A stretch of DNA of 64,000 nucleotides from Sapria himalayana (lineage: Eukaryota; Streptophyta; Magnoliopsida; Malpighiales; Rafflesiaceae): NCBI GenBank assembly GCA_029783825.1, contig JAREIK010011474.1, positions 1 to 64,000 of the forward strand, in the 5' to 3' direction. Both the position numbers and the translations under genes were made by a program. Position 1 is the first letter of the stretch. Each line of letters opens with the position of its first letter. Below are positions 15,031 through 28,400 of the stretch, in pieces. The notes under the pieces are model-generated. The model was not told where the DNA came from. It was given only the letters and a program-made list of their open reading frames with translations, and did no database searches.

Positions 15031-15269
15031 AAAAAATCGATACTAGAAATATGAATATATATATATACCATGAAGATTCTACAAAATATCTACTGACCAT
15101 CCAATTCCGCCGCACCTATTGTTGTTCCGACGAGTCCTAGGCCACCTCATGCCATTCCCGCCATGTTTAGTTAGGTTCAGCCCTTGACCGTCGCACTTCT
15201 GGTTGCCTCCATCGTGTCTCAGATGCCACCAGCCTTTTGGTTTGTTTTTCTGACGAGAATTGAGTGATT

Positions 15270-15290
15270 AATTATTATTATTATTATTAT
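15270..15290 (+). repeat. (ATT)n microsatellite inside hAT copy 1
   Basis: About six ATT units upstream of the transposase reading frame. The corresponding place in copy 2 (near 42,410-42,420, minus strand) has only about three units, so the tract changed length after duplication. Confidence 0.75.
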
Positions 15291-15430
15291 GTGTCTTAGT
15301 TTTGTTGAGTATTGGTTGTGGTGTTGTGGTTGGGCCGAATGAGTGGGCTGAATGTGTTAGAGTCAGTTTTGTAGAGCTTGCTTGTTTGAAATATTTATAT
15401 CTATTTATGCTTAACATATCATATTAATTA

Positions 15431-17724
15431 ATGGCAAAAAATATGGCACAATCCAGTGGTAAACAAAAAATACAATAAATTGAAGATGATCACATCTCAA
15501 ATGATCAAAGTACTGGTAAATCCAATCATCATCTTTTCATCAATCCTACTATTGTTATGGTAGTTACTTTAATTCCAATTGTAAAAGAAAGTCAAGGTAC
15601 ATCTGAACCTCTAGCTCATAAAAAGTATAAGTCTGATGTTTGGGAAACTTATGAGATATTAGTTGATTCAGAGGGAAATGAAACTGGCAGGGCAGCTTGT
15701 ATATGGTGTAGGAAAGAATATTTGGCAAAATGTGATCAAGGTACTTTTGGTTTATGGAAATACTTGAGAGAGACTTATAGGAAATTTCCACACAAAAATG
15801 ACTTAATAGAAGCTCACAAAGGTAAAGACAAGTCACAATCTTTGTTGAGTTTCACTAAAGGTACTAGTTCAGAAGATAACAAATTAACTTGTTGGTAATT
15901 TGATCAACAACTAGTTAGGAAGGCTTTGGTGAAAATGATCATAAAAGATGAATTGACTTTTTGTTTTGTTGAGAGGGATGAGTTTAAAAAGTTTTGTGAA
16001 GTTAGTGTGCCTCAATTTAAAATTCCATCTAGGCACCCCACACTAAGGGATTGTTTTTCTTAGTTTGTGAAGGAAAAGAAAAAATTATTTGATAGCATAC
16101 CATCTCATATTTTATAAAGTTTCATTGACTACCGACACTTGGACTAGCATTCAAAATTTGCCTTATATATGTTTGACTGTTCATTCAATTGATTTTCAAT
16201 GGAATATGCACAAAAGGCTTTTGAACTTTTGTGTAATTAAAAGTCATGTTGAAGTTATTATTAGAAATGCTATTGAGTTTTGCATGAATGAATGGGGTTT
16301 GAGAAAGTTGATGTGCATTACTGTTGACAATGCATCAAATAATGTTGTTGTAGTTGAACAAATATAAAAAAAAGGCTAGTGAAGAAAAGTGTTGTACCTT
16401 TGAGGGGCGAGCATTTTCGTATGAGATGTTGTACTCATATCCTAAACTTAATTGTCAGAGATGGCATTGATAGTGTTGAGGGTGCTATTCAAAAAATTAG
16501 ACGTGTGGTGAAATATGTGAGGAGCAGTCCTAAAAGATTAGATATGTTTAAGTTATGTGTTGAAGAAGCAAACTTGACATATGGATCTTCATTGCAATTA
16601 GATTGTCCTACAAGATGGAATTCAACTTATTTGATGCTACAAAATGATATAAAATATCAAAAAGAATTTGATAAGTTGGAGGACAAAGACAAGATTTTTG
16701 AAGGAGTTTGCTTTAAACATTCCAACTGAGAGAGACTGAACAAACCCAAAAATTTTGGCTAGTTTCTTGAAATCTTTTTATGAGGTAACTTGTAAATTTT
16801 CTAGCTCATAATATTTTACCTCTAGTGTTTATTTTCATTAGATTATTTTAATTTTTTAAAAAAATTGTGCTCTATGAAAATAGTAGAGATACAATGGTGT
16901 CTGAAATGAGTATGAATATGAGGCATAAATTCAACAAATATTGGGGTTCTCTTCAGTCAACAAATATTATGCTTTTGGTAGCAGTAGTGCTGGATCCTAG
17001 ATATAAGCTCAAATATCTCAAGGTTAAGTACACTTAGCATTATGGAGAGGAATTGGCTAAAAATTTGGTGAATAAGGTTATAAATACCTTAAATGAGATG
17101 ATGTATGATTATAATGATTTAAATGAAGATGAATCAAAAGATGATAATTTCTATTCTACTGTGTTGAAGAAAAATGATGATTTCTTTGATGGTAGTGATA
17201 CTTATGTTGATGATTTTTTTTGTTGAATTGGAGAAAGAACAAGAAGTTGCAGCTTTGGAAGAGTTGGATAGGTACTTGGAGGACAAACTTGAATAAAATA
17301 GAATTGATTTTGATCTTCTAAACTAGTGGAAGGTAAATGATGTTAGGTATCCTTCTTTGGCAAATGTAGCAAGGGATGTATTTTCTATCCAAGCATCTAC
17401 TGTTTCCTACGAATCTACATATAGCAATGGTGGGAGAACTTTAGATAAATTTAGGAGTTCTTTAACACCTATTATAGCTGAAGTTCTCATATGTCTACAA
17501 GATTGGTTTAAAAGCTCAAACAAACCTATTTAAATTGAAGAATTAGTTCAAGACCTTGATGATAATGAATCAGGTCAGTATACAAATCTTGTAAATTTTA
17601 ATTTCACCTTTTACTTCTTTTATTCATTCAATTTAATAAAAATATGGTTCAATTACAATTTTCAGAGGGGTCACAAGATCCAAATATTTTTACAACTATA
17701 GTTCGCCAACTAAATTTGGAATGA
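15431..17724 (+). pseudogene. hAT transposase pseudogene, copy 1 (BED finger, RNase-H-like core, hATC)
   Basis: Start ATG at 15,431 is 578 bp from the element end. Remnants in order: BED-type zinc finger about 15,632-15,790 (VW…ACIWC; the usual later His and Cys ligands read as Tyr in LWKYLRETY); core motif VSLTTDTWTS with the first catalytic Asp at 16,134; ITVDNASNN with the second Asp near 16,326; CCTHILNLIV near 16,430-16,465; PTRWNSTY near 16,605-16,635; hATC dimerisation region about 17,230-17,530 with the family Glu in YESTYSNGG at 17,411. A likely intron is 17,574-17,665 (GT…TTTTCAG), which restores the frame to a TGA at 17,722. Broken by TAA at codon 16, TAA after LTCW near 15,896, further stops, frameshifts near 16,110, 16,370 and 16,700, an 8-T tract near 17,214 and TAG in place of one Trp near 17,325. 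The pieces cover most of the normal coding order, so this is a decayed full-length gene rather than a fragment. It resembles the plant RICESLEEPER/Tag1-like group. Confidence 0.9.
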
Positions 17725-18696
17725 GTGTATTAAATTTTATAAGGTAATATTTTTTTTATTACTCTATCATCTTAGAAATTTATGTCTACATGATTAACAC
17801 GTTTTCATCTTTGGTTGTCCTTCTACAGTAGAGGAAGAAAAGGGAGGAGTTGTAGAAGAGATAATTAATTGGGTTTGGATTTTCGTTGCTATTCCGAGAC
17901 GGACCTTTGAAATGATAATTATCATTGTTGTTATTAGTTGTATTTTTTTTGTTATATTAAGCTGCCTAATTTTAGCAATTACTTAAGTAGTAATTGCTGC
18001 TACCAATGTTTGTGGTCATCTTTCGATATTCTTTAATATTTTAAGCAATTGTTTAAAAAATGTAGTATTGCTACTATGGTTTACTTTCACTCGACCGAAC
18101 AAAGCCAACTTGTGAAAAAATAAAGAACCAAATTAAGCACACAACTCGGTCACGTTTTATTTAATTTTTAATCTTACTAATTATATATCGTATAAATTCA
18201 ATATGAACAATTTAATGATAGATATTATAATAATGATCAAAAATTAAATTAATAATCTATTATTAATAAGATTGATATTAATTAAAAAATATTTACAAAA
18301 CCCAAATTGATTCAAAATTAAAGTAAAAAATATTACTGGATAATAATTTTATTTTTAAAATTTTACTTCTTTTATAAGCGTATATATTTTTTTGATTAAA
18401 AATAAATTATTTAAATTATATCTGTCGCACTCATAATTTATTTTGTAATAAATATTTCTATAAAATAAACTTATAAATAATTAAAATGAATATTTAAAAA
18501 AATAATAAATTGAAATAAACATTAGATTTCTTAATTATTAAGTAGTATATAGTAGTTTAATGGTTTATGTATTTAGGAATTATGGGACTTAGGAGTATAC
18601 TAATTTTACTGTGTATGCATTTAGTGGTTTATAGGTTTTATTTAAAAATTAAAATAACAAAATATTTATTTTTATTATTTTTTGATATTTTCAAAG

Positions 18697-21600
18697 GTTA
18701 TAACATTTGAAAATATAATAATTTTTAAATATTTTTCAAATGTGAATTCAATATTTAGTTATAATACCCATTATATTTATATATCATATAAATTCAATAT
18801 AAACAATTACATTGATAAATATTCTAATAATGATCAAAAAAATAAATTAATAATCTATTATTAATAAGATAGATATCAATTAAAATATAATAAAAAAACC
18901 TAAAATGATTCACAAGAAATCAAAATATATTACTATATAATAATTTGTTGTTTTGAAATTTTTTTTTCTTTCAAAAAGTTTATCCATATTTTTTTGATGA
19001 AAATTAATTTATATAAATTATAGTTGTCTAACTTATAATTTATTTTTTAATTAATATTTATATAAAAATAAACAAATAAATAATTAAAATGAATATTTAA
19101 AATTATAATGAAAAAGATAATATTGAGATTTATTCTTTATTATTTTGGGTATACCAGTCTAATTTAAATTAGATCTGTCTCACTAATAATTTATTTTGTA
19201 ATTAATATTTCTATAAAATTAAACTGATAAATAATTAAAATAAAAATGTAAAATTATACTGAATAAAAATTAAAATGAGATTTATGAATTATTATTAATG
19301 TATACCAGTTTAATATTTTAAGTATTTAAAAGTTTTTTCGTGTATGACTTTAGCGATTTATATTTTTAGTCATTTAGTGGTTTATACGTTTTATTTAAAC
19401 AATGAAATAATGAAAAAATTATTTTTGAAATTTTTTCACATTTTCAAAGGTTATAACCTTTGAAATGTGATAATTTTAATATTTTTAAAACTAGGAATAC
19501 AATATTTATTAATAATAATCATTATAATTATATATAATATAAACTAAATATAAACATTTATATTAATAGATATGATATCAATTATCAAAAAATAAATTAA
19601 TATGTTATTATTAATATGATTGATATAAATTAAAATATAATTGAAAAACCTAAAAATATTCAAAATCCAAGTAAAATTTATTATTAAATAATAATTTTTT
19701 TTAGTTTTTGCTTTTTTTTATAAGCTTATATTTTTTTTTGATTAAAAATAAATTATTTAAATTAAATTTGTATCACTCATAATTTATTTTGTAATTAATA
19801 TTTTAATAAATTATTAAAATTATATTTAAGGTTTACTAGTTTAAAGTTTTAACTATTTAGGGGCTTTTGTGTTTAGTAGTTTAGAGGTTTAAGTGTTTAG
19901 GCATTTAGTTGTTTATAAGTTATATTTAAACAATGATATAACAAAAAATTTATTTTTATTATTTTTTTAATTTTGAAGGTTATAACCTTTAAAAATATAA
20001 TAATTTCTATATTTTTTTCAAATATAAATATAATATTTAGTTATGATAATCTTTATAATTATAAGTCATTTAAATTCAATATAAATAATTACATTGCTAG
20101 ATATTATAATTATGATCAAAAAAAATTTAATAAACTATTATTAATAAGATTGATATTATTTAAAATATATTTGCAAAATCTAAATTTATTCAAAATCAAA
20201 GTAAAATATATTACTTAATAATACTTTTTTTAATGTTTTGGTTTTTTTATAACTTTATATTTTTGTTATTATAAATAAGTTATTTAAATTAATTTGTCTT
20301 ACTCATAATTTATTTTGTAATTTATAATTCTATAATCATAAACTAATAAATAATTAAAATAATTATTTAAATTTATAATGAATACAAATAAAATTTAGAT
20401 TTATTATTTATTCTTCAGGATATACCTATTTAATGGATTCAGTATTTAGGTGTTTTTTGGTTCAGGAGTTTAGTGATTTAAGTGTTTAGACCTTTAGTGA
20501 TTTATAGTTATTATCTAATGAATTAAAAAACAAAAAATTTAATTTTTTGAATTTTTTTTAATTTTTGAAGGTTGTAACCTTTGTAAATATAATAATTTTA
20601 AGTTTTTTTAAATGTAAATATAATATTTAGTTATAATAATCTTATTAATTATATATAATGTAAACTAAATATAAATAATTTTATTAATAGATATTATAAT
20701 AATGATCAATAAATAAATTAATAAACTAGTATTAATAAGAATGATATAAATTAAAATATAATTGTAGAATCTAAAATGATTCAAAATCAAAATAAGATAT
20801 ATTACTAAATAATAATTTTTTATTTTAAAAATTTTGCCTCATTTTATAAGCATATATATTTTTTTGATGAAAAATAAATTATTTAAATTATATGTGTCTC
20901 ACTAATAATTTATTTTGTAATTAATATTTCTATAAAAATAAATTGATAAATAATTAAAATGAATATTTAAAATTATAATGAATACTAATAAAAAAGTGAT
21001 ATATGATTTATTATTTAGGGTATACCTATTTAATGGTTTATGTTTTTTGTGGTTTTGGGGTTAAGGAGTTTATTGATTTATATGTTTGCACATTTAGGTG
21101 TTTATATGTTTTATTTAATCAATTAAATAACAAAAAATTTATTTTTATGAATTTTCGTGATTTTCAAAGGTTATAACCTTTGAATACAATGCTTAGTAAT
21201 AATAATCTTAATAATTATATTTGATGTAAATTTAATATAAAAAAATTTATTAATATATATTATTATAATGATAAATAAAATAAATAAACTATTATTAATA
21301 AGATAGATATTAATTAACATATATTTGCAGAACCCAAAATAATTCAAACTCAATGTAAATTATATTACTAAATAAAATTTTAAATTTTTGAAATTTAGTT
21401 TATTTTTATAAGCTTTTTTTTTCATAAAAAAGTATATATTTAAATTATATGTCTCACTCATTATTTATTTTATAATTAATATTTCTATAAAAATAAACTA
21501 ACAAATAATTAAAATAAATATTTAAAATTATAATGATTACAAATAAAAATGAAATTAATTATTAATTATTCAGGTTATATAGGTTTAATGGTTTAAGTAT

Positions 21601-24600
21601 TTAGGGGGTTTTGGGCTTAAGGAATCTAGATATTTAAATGATTAGGCATTTAGTGGTCTATATGTTTTATATAAATAATAAAATAATAAAAAAAATTATT
21701 TTTGTGATTTTTTATCATTTTTAAAGGTTATAACCTTCGAAAATATAATAATTTTTAAATTTTTTTCAAATATAAATATTATATTTAGTTATAAGAATTT
21801 TAATATTTATAAGACATTTAAATTCAATTTAAGTAATTTTGTTGATATATATTATAATAATGATCAAAATATAAATTAATAAACTATTATTAATAAGATT
21901 GATAGCAATTAAAATATAAATGCAAAACCTATAATGATTCAAAATCTAAGTAAAATATATTAATAAATGATATTTTTTATTTTGAAATTTTTACTTCTTT
22001 TTATAATCTTATATTTATTTTTGATTAAAAATAAATTATTAAAATTATATTTGTCTCACTCTTTATTTAATATGCAATTAATATTTCTATAAAAAATAAA
22101 CTAATAAATAATTAAAATGAATATTTAAAATTATAATGAATACAAATTAAAATGAGATTTATGATTTATTATAAATGGTATACCAATTTAATGGATTGTT
22201 AATTTAGAGGTTTTGTCATTTAGGAGTTTAGCAATTTATGTTTTTAGGCATTTAGTGGTTTATAGTTTTTTTTTATAATAAAAAAATTTTTTTTTTGGTT
22301 TCATATGATTTTCAAAGGTTATAACCTTTAAAAATATAATAATTTTTAAAATTATTTGAAATGTAAATACCATATATAATTATATTAATCTTACTAATTA
22401 TATATCATATAAATTCAATATAAACAATTTTAATGATGGATAGTATAATAATGATCAAAAATTAAATTAATAAACTATTATTAATAATATAAATATTAAT
22501 TAAAATATATTTACATAACACAAAATGATTCAAAATCATATCAAAATATATTACTAAATAATAATATTAAATTTTCAAATATTTCCTTCTTTTTATATGC
22601 TTATATTTTTTATTGATTACAAATAAATTATTTAAATAATATTTGTCTCACTCAAAATTTTTTTGGAATTAATTTTTATAAATAAATAAACTATAAATAA
22701 TTAAAATGAATATTTAAAATTATAATAAATAGAAATAAAAATTAGATTTATTATTTATTAAGTAGTATATAGCTATTAAAAGGTTTATGTATTTAGGTGT
22801 TTGGGGTCTATGAGCTTACTAATTTAAGTAAGTAAGCATTTAATGATATATATGTTTTATTTTAAAAATGTAATAACAAAAAATTTATTTTTATTATTTT
22901 TTCTCATTTTTTAAGGTTATAATCTTTGAAAAAATAATAATTTTTAAATTTATTTTCAAAAGTAAATACAAAATATATTTATAAAAAACATAATAATTAT
23001 ATATCATATAAATTCTATATAAACAATTTTATTGATAGATATTCTAATAATTATCAAAAAAAAAATTAAAAATCTATTATGAATAAGATTGATATTACTT
23101 AAAATATAATATCAAAACCGAAAATGATTCAAAAGCAAAACAAAATATATCACTAAATAAGAATTATTTGTTTTTAAATTTTTATGATTTTTATAAGCTT
23201 ATATATTTTTTAATGAAAAATAATTTTTTAAATTATATTCGTAACTCATAATTTATTTTATAATTAATACATATATACAAATAACAAACTAAAAATCAAA
23301 ATGATTTTTTTTAATTTTAATGAAAACAAATAAAATTGAGATTTATTAATTATTATTTAGGGTATACCAGTTTAAAAAATTATCTATATAGGGGTAACGT
23401 GATTTTGTAGTTTTGTGATTTAAGTGTTTAGGCATTTAGTGCTGTATAGGTTTTATTTAAACAATGAAATAACAAAAAAATATATATTTTTTATTTTTTC
23501 ACATGTTCAAAGGTTATAATCTTTGAAAATATAAAAATTTTAAAACTTTTTTCAAATTTAAATACAATATATAGTTATAATAATTATTAAATTTATATAT
23601 CAGATAAATTCAATATAAATATTTTTATTGATAAATATTCTAATAATGATCAAAAAATAAATTAATAATCTATTATTAATAAGATATATATCATTTAAAA
23701 TATAATTACAAATATTAAAATGATTTAGAAGCTAAGCAAAATATATTACTATATAATAATTTTTTGTTTTGAAATTTGTTTTTAAAAATTTATCTATTTT
23801 TTTTTGATGATAAATAATTTATATAAATTATATTTGTTTAATTCATAATTTATTTTGTAATTAATATTTATATAAAAAAATACAAATACATACTTAAAAT
23901 GATTATTTAAAATTATAAAGAATAAAAATGAGTTTTATTATTTATTATTTAGGGTATACAGGTTTAATTTAAATTAGATCTATCAAACTAATAATTTATT
24001 TTGTAATTAAAATTTCTATATAAATAAACTGATAAATAATTAAAATAAAAATATAAAATTAAACTGAATAAAAATTAAAATGAAATTTATAATTTATTAT
24101 TAATGTATACCAATTTAATTGTTTAATTATTTAGATGTTTTGTCATTTAGGAGCTTAGCGATTTATGTTTTTAGGCATTTAGAGGTTTATAGGCTTTATT
24201 TAAACAATAAAATGACAAAAAAATTGTAATTTCTTCTAATTTTCATAGGTCATAACCTTTGAAAATATAATAATATTTAACATTTTTTGAAATGTGAATA
24301 TAATATTTAGTTATAATAATATTAATAATTATATATCATATAAAATATAATATAAACAATTTTATTAATAGATATTATAATAATGATCAAAAATTAAATT
24401 AATAAACTATTAATAATAAGATAGATATTAATTTAAAAATATTTAAAAACCCCAAATTGATTCAAAATTAAAGTAAAATATATTACTTAATAATAATTTT
24501 TAATTTTTAAATTTTTACTTATTTTATAAGCGTAAATACTTTTATTGATTAAAAATAAATTATTTAAATTATATTTCTCGCACTCATAATTTATTTTGCA

Positions 24601-24850
24601 AAAAATATTTCTATAGATATAAACTAAAATTAATTAAAATCAATATTTAAAATTATAATAAATAGAAATAAAAATTAGATTTATTAATTATTAAGTAGTA
24701 TATAGTTGTTTAATGGTTTATGTATTTATGCATTACGAGGTTTAAGAGTATACTGATTTAACTGTGTATGCATTTAGTGGGTATAGGTTTATTTAAAAAA
24801 TATATAAACACAAAAAATTTATTTTTATTATTTTTTGATATTTTCTAATG
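18697..24850 (+). repeat. Ten-monomer higher-order repeat unit, copy 1 (~6.15 kb)
   Basis: Ten distinguishable monomer variants lie between two copies of the variant whose octamer block begins TTAAGTAGTATATAG. Successive palindrome spacings are 751, 530, 592, 598, 560, 589, 597, 597, 738 and 601 bp. The same ordered variants with nearly the same spacings occur at 55,968-62,152 (6,184 bp). Copies beginning near 3,507 and 28,046 follow the same order from the M variant but are disturbed by extra monomers or insertions. Confidence 0.75.
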
Positions 24851-25438
24851 TTATAACCATTGAAAATATAATAATTTTTAAATTTTTTTCAAAAGTGAAT
24901 TCAATATTTAGTTATGATAATCATTATATTTATATTTCATATAAATTCAATATAAATAATTTTATTGATAAATATTCTAATAATGATCAGAAAATAAATT
25001 AATAATCTATTATTAATAAGATAAATATCAATTAAAATATAATTACAAAACCTAAAATGATTCATAAGGAAAGAAAAATATAATACTATATAATAAATTT
25101 TTATTTTAAAATTTTTTCTTCTTTTTTTACGTTTATCTATATTTTTTGATGAAAAATAATTTATATAAATTATATTTGTCTGACTCAGAATTTATATTGT
25201 AATTAATATTTAATAAAAATAAACGAATAAATAAATAAAATGAATATTTTAAATTATAATAAAAAAATAATATTGAGATTTATTATTTATTATTTAGGGT
25301 TTAGCAATTTAAAAGGATTAACTATTTAGGGTTTACGAGATTTTGGAGTTTTTGACTTAAGTATTTAGGCATTTAGTAGTTTATAGGATTTATTTAAACA
25401 ATGAAATAACAAAAAAATTATATTTGATATTTTCTCAC

Positions 25439-25466
25439 ATTTTCAAAGGTTATAACCTTTGAAAAT
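25439..25466. repeat. Monomer palindrome, perfect 28 bp example
   Basis: Arm ATTTTCAAAGGTTA with its exact reverse complement, centred between 25,452 and 25,453. Same monomer position as the other palindromes. Confidence 0.85.
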
Positions 25467-28400
25467 ATAATAATTTTAAATATTTTTAAAAATGTGAATA
25501 CTATATTTAGTAATAAGAATCATTATAATTATATATAATATAAACTAAATATAAAAAATTTTATTGATAGATATGATATCAATTATCAAAAAATAAATTA
25601 ATATGCTTTATTAATATGATAGATATAAATTAAATTATAATTGCAAAACATTAAATTATTCAAAATCAAATTAATATTTATTACCAAATAATAATTTTTG
25701 TTTTTTAGTTTTTGCTTCTTTTTATAAGCTTATATTTTTTCGATGATAAATAAATTATTTAAATTATATTTAAGGTATACGAGTTTAAAGTTTTAAGTGC
25801 TTAGGGGCTTTTGTGTTTAAGAGTTTATAGATTTAAGTGTTTACGCATTTAGTGGTCTATAAGTTTTATTTAAACAATGATATAACAAAAAATTTATTTT
25901 TATTTTTTTTTTCTAATTTTTTAAGCTTATAACCTTAGAAAATATAAAAATTTCTAAATTTTTTTCAAATGTAAATATAATATTTAGTTATAATAATCTT
26001 AGTAAATACAAGTCATTTAAATTCAATATAAATAATCACATTGCTAGATATTATAATAATGACCAATAAATAAATTAATAAACTTTTATTAATAAGATAG
26101 ATATTATTTAAAATATATTTGCAAAATCTAAATTTATGTAAAATCAAAGTATATATTACTAAATAATAATTTTTTAAAGATTTTACTTTTTTTATAAGTT
26201 TATATTTTTGTTATTAAAAATAAATTATTTAAAGTATATTTGTCTTCCTCATAATTTATTTTGTAATTTATAATTCTATAAAAATAGACTAATAAATAAT
26301 TAAAATAAATATTTAAAATTATAATGAATACAAATAAAATTGAGATTTATTATTTTTTCTTCAGGATATACAAGTTTAATGGTTTAAGTATTTAGGTGTT
26401 TTGGGGTTTAGTCATTTAAGTGTTTATTCCTTTGGTGATTTTCTCTAATTTTTGAAGGTTATAACCTTTGAAAATATAATAATTTTTAATTTTTTTTAAA
26501 ATGTGAATATAATTTTTAGTTATAATAATCTTGATAATTATATATAATGTAAAATCAATATAAATAATTTTATTAATATATATTATAATAATGATCAATA
26601 AATAAATTAATAAACTATTATTAATTAGAATGATATAAATTAAAATATAATTGCAAAATCTAATATTATTCAAAATTAAATTAAAATAAATTACTAAATA
26701 ATAATATTTTGTTTTGAAAATTTTGCCTCTTATTATAATCATATAATTTTATGATCAAAAATAAATTATTTAAATTATATCTGTCTCACTAATAATTTAT
26801 TTTGTAATTAATATTTCAATAAAAATAAACTGATAAATAATTAAAACGAATATTTAAAATTATAATGAATACTAATAAAAATGAGATTTATTATTTATTT
26901 TTTAGAGTATACGAATTTAAAGGCATATGTATTTATGGGTTTCTGGGTTTAGGAGTTTAGTCATTAAGAATTTAGGTTTTTTATGGTTTATAGATTTTTT
27001 TAAAAAATCTAATAACAAAAAATTTAATTTTTTGTTTTTAAATAATTTTCAAAGGTTATAACCTTTGAAAACTTTATAATTTTTAAATTTTTTTAAAATG
27101 TGAAAATATTATTTTGTTTTTATAATCTAAATAATTATATATTAGGTAAATTCAATATAAATAATTTTTTATAGATATTATTATTACGATAATAAAATAA
27201 ATTAATAAATTATTATTAATAAGATAAATATTAAATAAAATGTATCTGCAAAACCAAAATTGATTTAAAATCAAAGTAAAATATATAAATAAGATAGATA
27301 TAAGATAAACTATTATTAATAAGATAAAATATATAGGTTTAAAATATTATATATTTAGAAGTTTTGTGATTTAAGAATTTAGTGATTTAAGTGTTTAGGC
27401 ATTTAGCAGTTTATAGGTTTTATTTAAAAAAGAAAATAACAAATTTTTTTTTTGTTATTTGTTATAATTTTGAAGGATATAACCTTTGAAACTATAATAA
27501 TTTTTAATTTTTTTTTAAATGTGAATACTATATTTAGTTATGATAATCTTAATAATTATATATCATGTAAATTCAATATACACAATTATATTGATATATA
27601 TTATAATAATGATCATTCAAAAGATTAATAAATAATTATTAATAAGATAAATATTGTTTAAAATATATTTACAAACCCTAAAATTAATCAAAATCAAAGT
27701 GAAATATTTACAAAACATAAAATATATAAGCTTATATATTTTTAATGAAAAATAAATTATTTAAATTATATTTGTCTAACTATTACTTTACTTTTTAATT
27801 TATATTTCTATAAAAATAAACTAATAAATAATTAAAATGTATATATAAAATTATAATGAATACTAATAATAATGAGATTTATGATTTATTATTTAGGGTA
27901 TACCTATTTAATGGGTTAAGTTTATTGTGCTTTTGGGGTTAATGAGTTTATTGATTTATATGTTTACCCATTTAGGTGTTTATAGGTTTTATTTAATTAA
28001 TGAAATAAATAAAAATTTATTTTTATGAATTTTCGTGATTTTCAAAGGTTATAACATTTGAAAATATAATAATTTTTTAATAGTTCTAAAATATTAATAC
28101 TATACTTAGTTATAATAATCTTAATAATTATATTTGATTTAAATTAAATATAAAAATTTTTATTAATATATAATATTTTGATGATCAAAAAATAAATTAA
28201 TAAACTTTTATTAATAAGACAGATATTAATTAAAATATATTTGCAGAACCCAATTTAATTCAAAATCAAAGTAAATTATATTACTAAATAAAATTTTAAA
28301 TTTTTGAAATTTTGTTTATTTTTATACGCTTATATATTTTTTCATAAAAAATAATTTATTTAAATTATATATGTCTCTCTCATTATTTATTTTTTAATTA

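Larger units (their letters stand above)
14853..18170 (+). mobile_element. hAT-superfamily DNA transposon, copy 1, 3' end deleted
   Basis: A G+C-richer island in the satellite. It begins with an 18 bp terminal repeat TAGGGCTGCTCACGGGAC (14,853-14,870), one of the hAT 'TAGGG(G)TG' class. A subterminal zone rich in GGGAC/TCCCG words follows, then a broken transposase gene (15,431-17,724) and a 3' untranslated part. Compared with copy 2 (39,150-42,844, inverted), about 390 bp including the 3' terminal repeat is missing. Similarity ends near 18,165-18,172 in GTTTTATTTAA, a word also present in the satellite, and satellite resumes in a different phase. The upstream monomer flank is the same as that of copy 2, so both descend from one insertion. 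The element is non-autonomous and immobile as it stands. Confidence 0.9.

Noticed and set aside
15564..15836. Antisense ORF in the hAT transposase region (and similar ones near 40,300-40,536 and 41,364-41,573)
   Set aside because: Shadow frames of the transposase pseudogenes, whose sense strand carries the family motifs.
16780..16880. Possible intron in hAT copy 1 (GTAACTTG … TTCATTAG)
   Set aside because: Reading straight through gives FYEVTCKFS … YFTSSVYFH, which matches the expected continuous hAT protein order, so this is a decayed exon.
18682..20218. Small ORFs rich in Ile, Asn, Lys and Tyr in the satellite (also near 21,171, 26,416, 29,801, 33,330, 36,919, 38,234, 43,815, 52,184, 53,304 and 62,787)
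   Set aside because: They are the same phases of the same monomer read on either strand, are open only where stops happen to be lost, cross the palindrome, and have no recognisable domain. They are by-products of A/T-rich repeat DNA.
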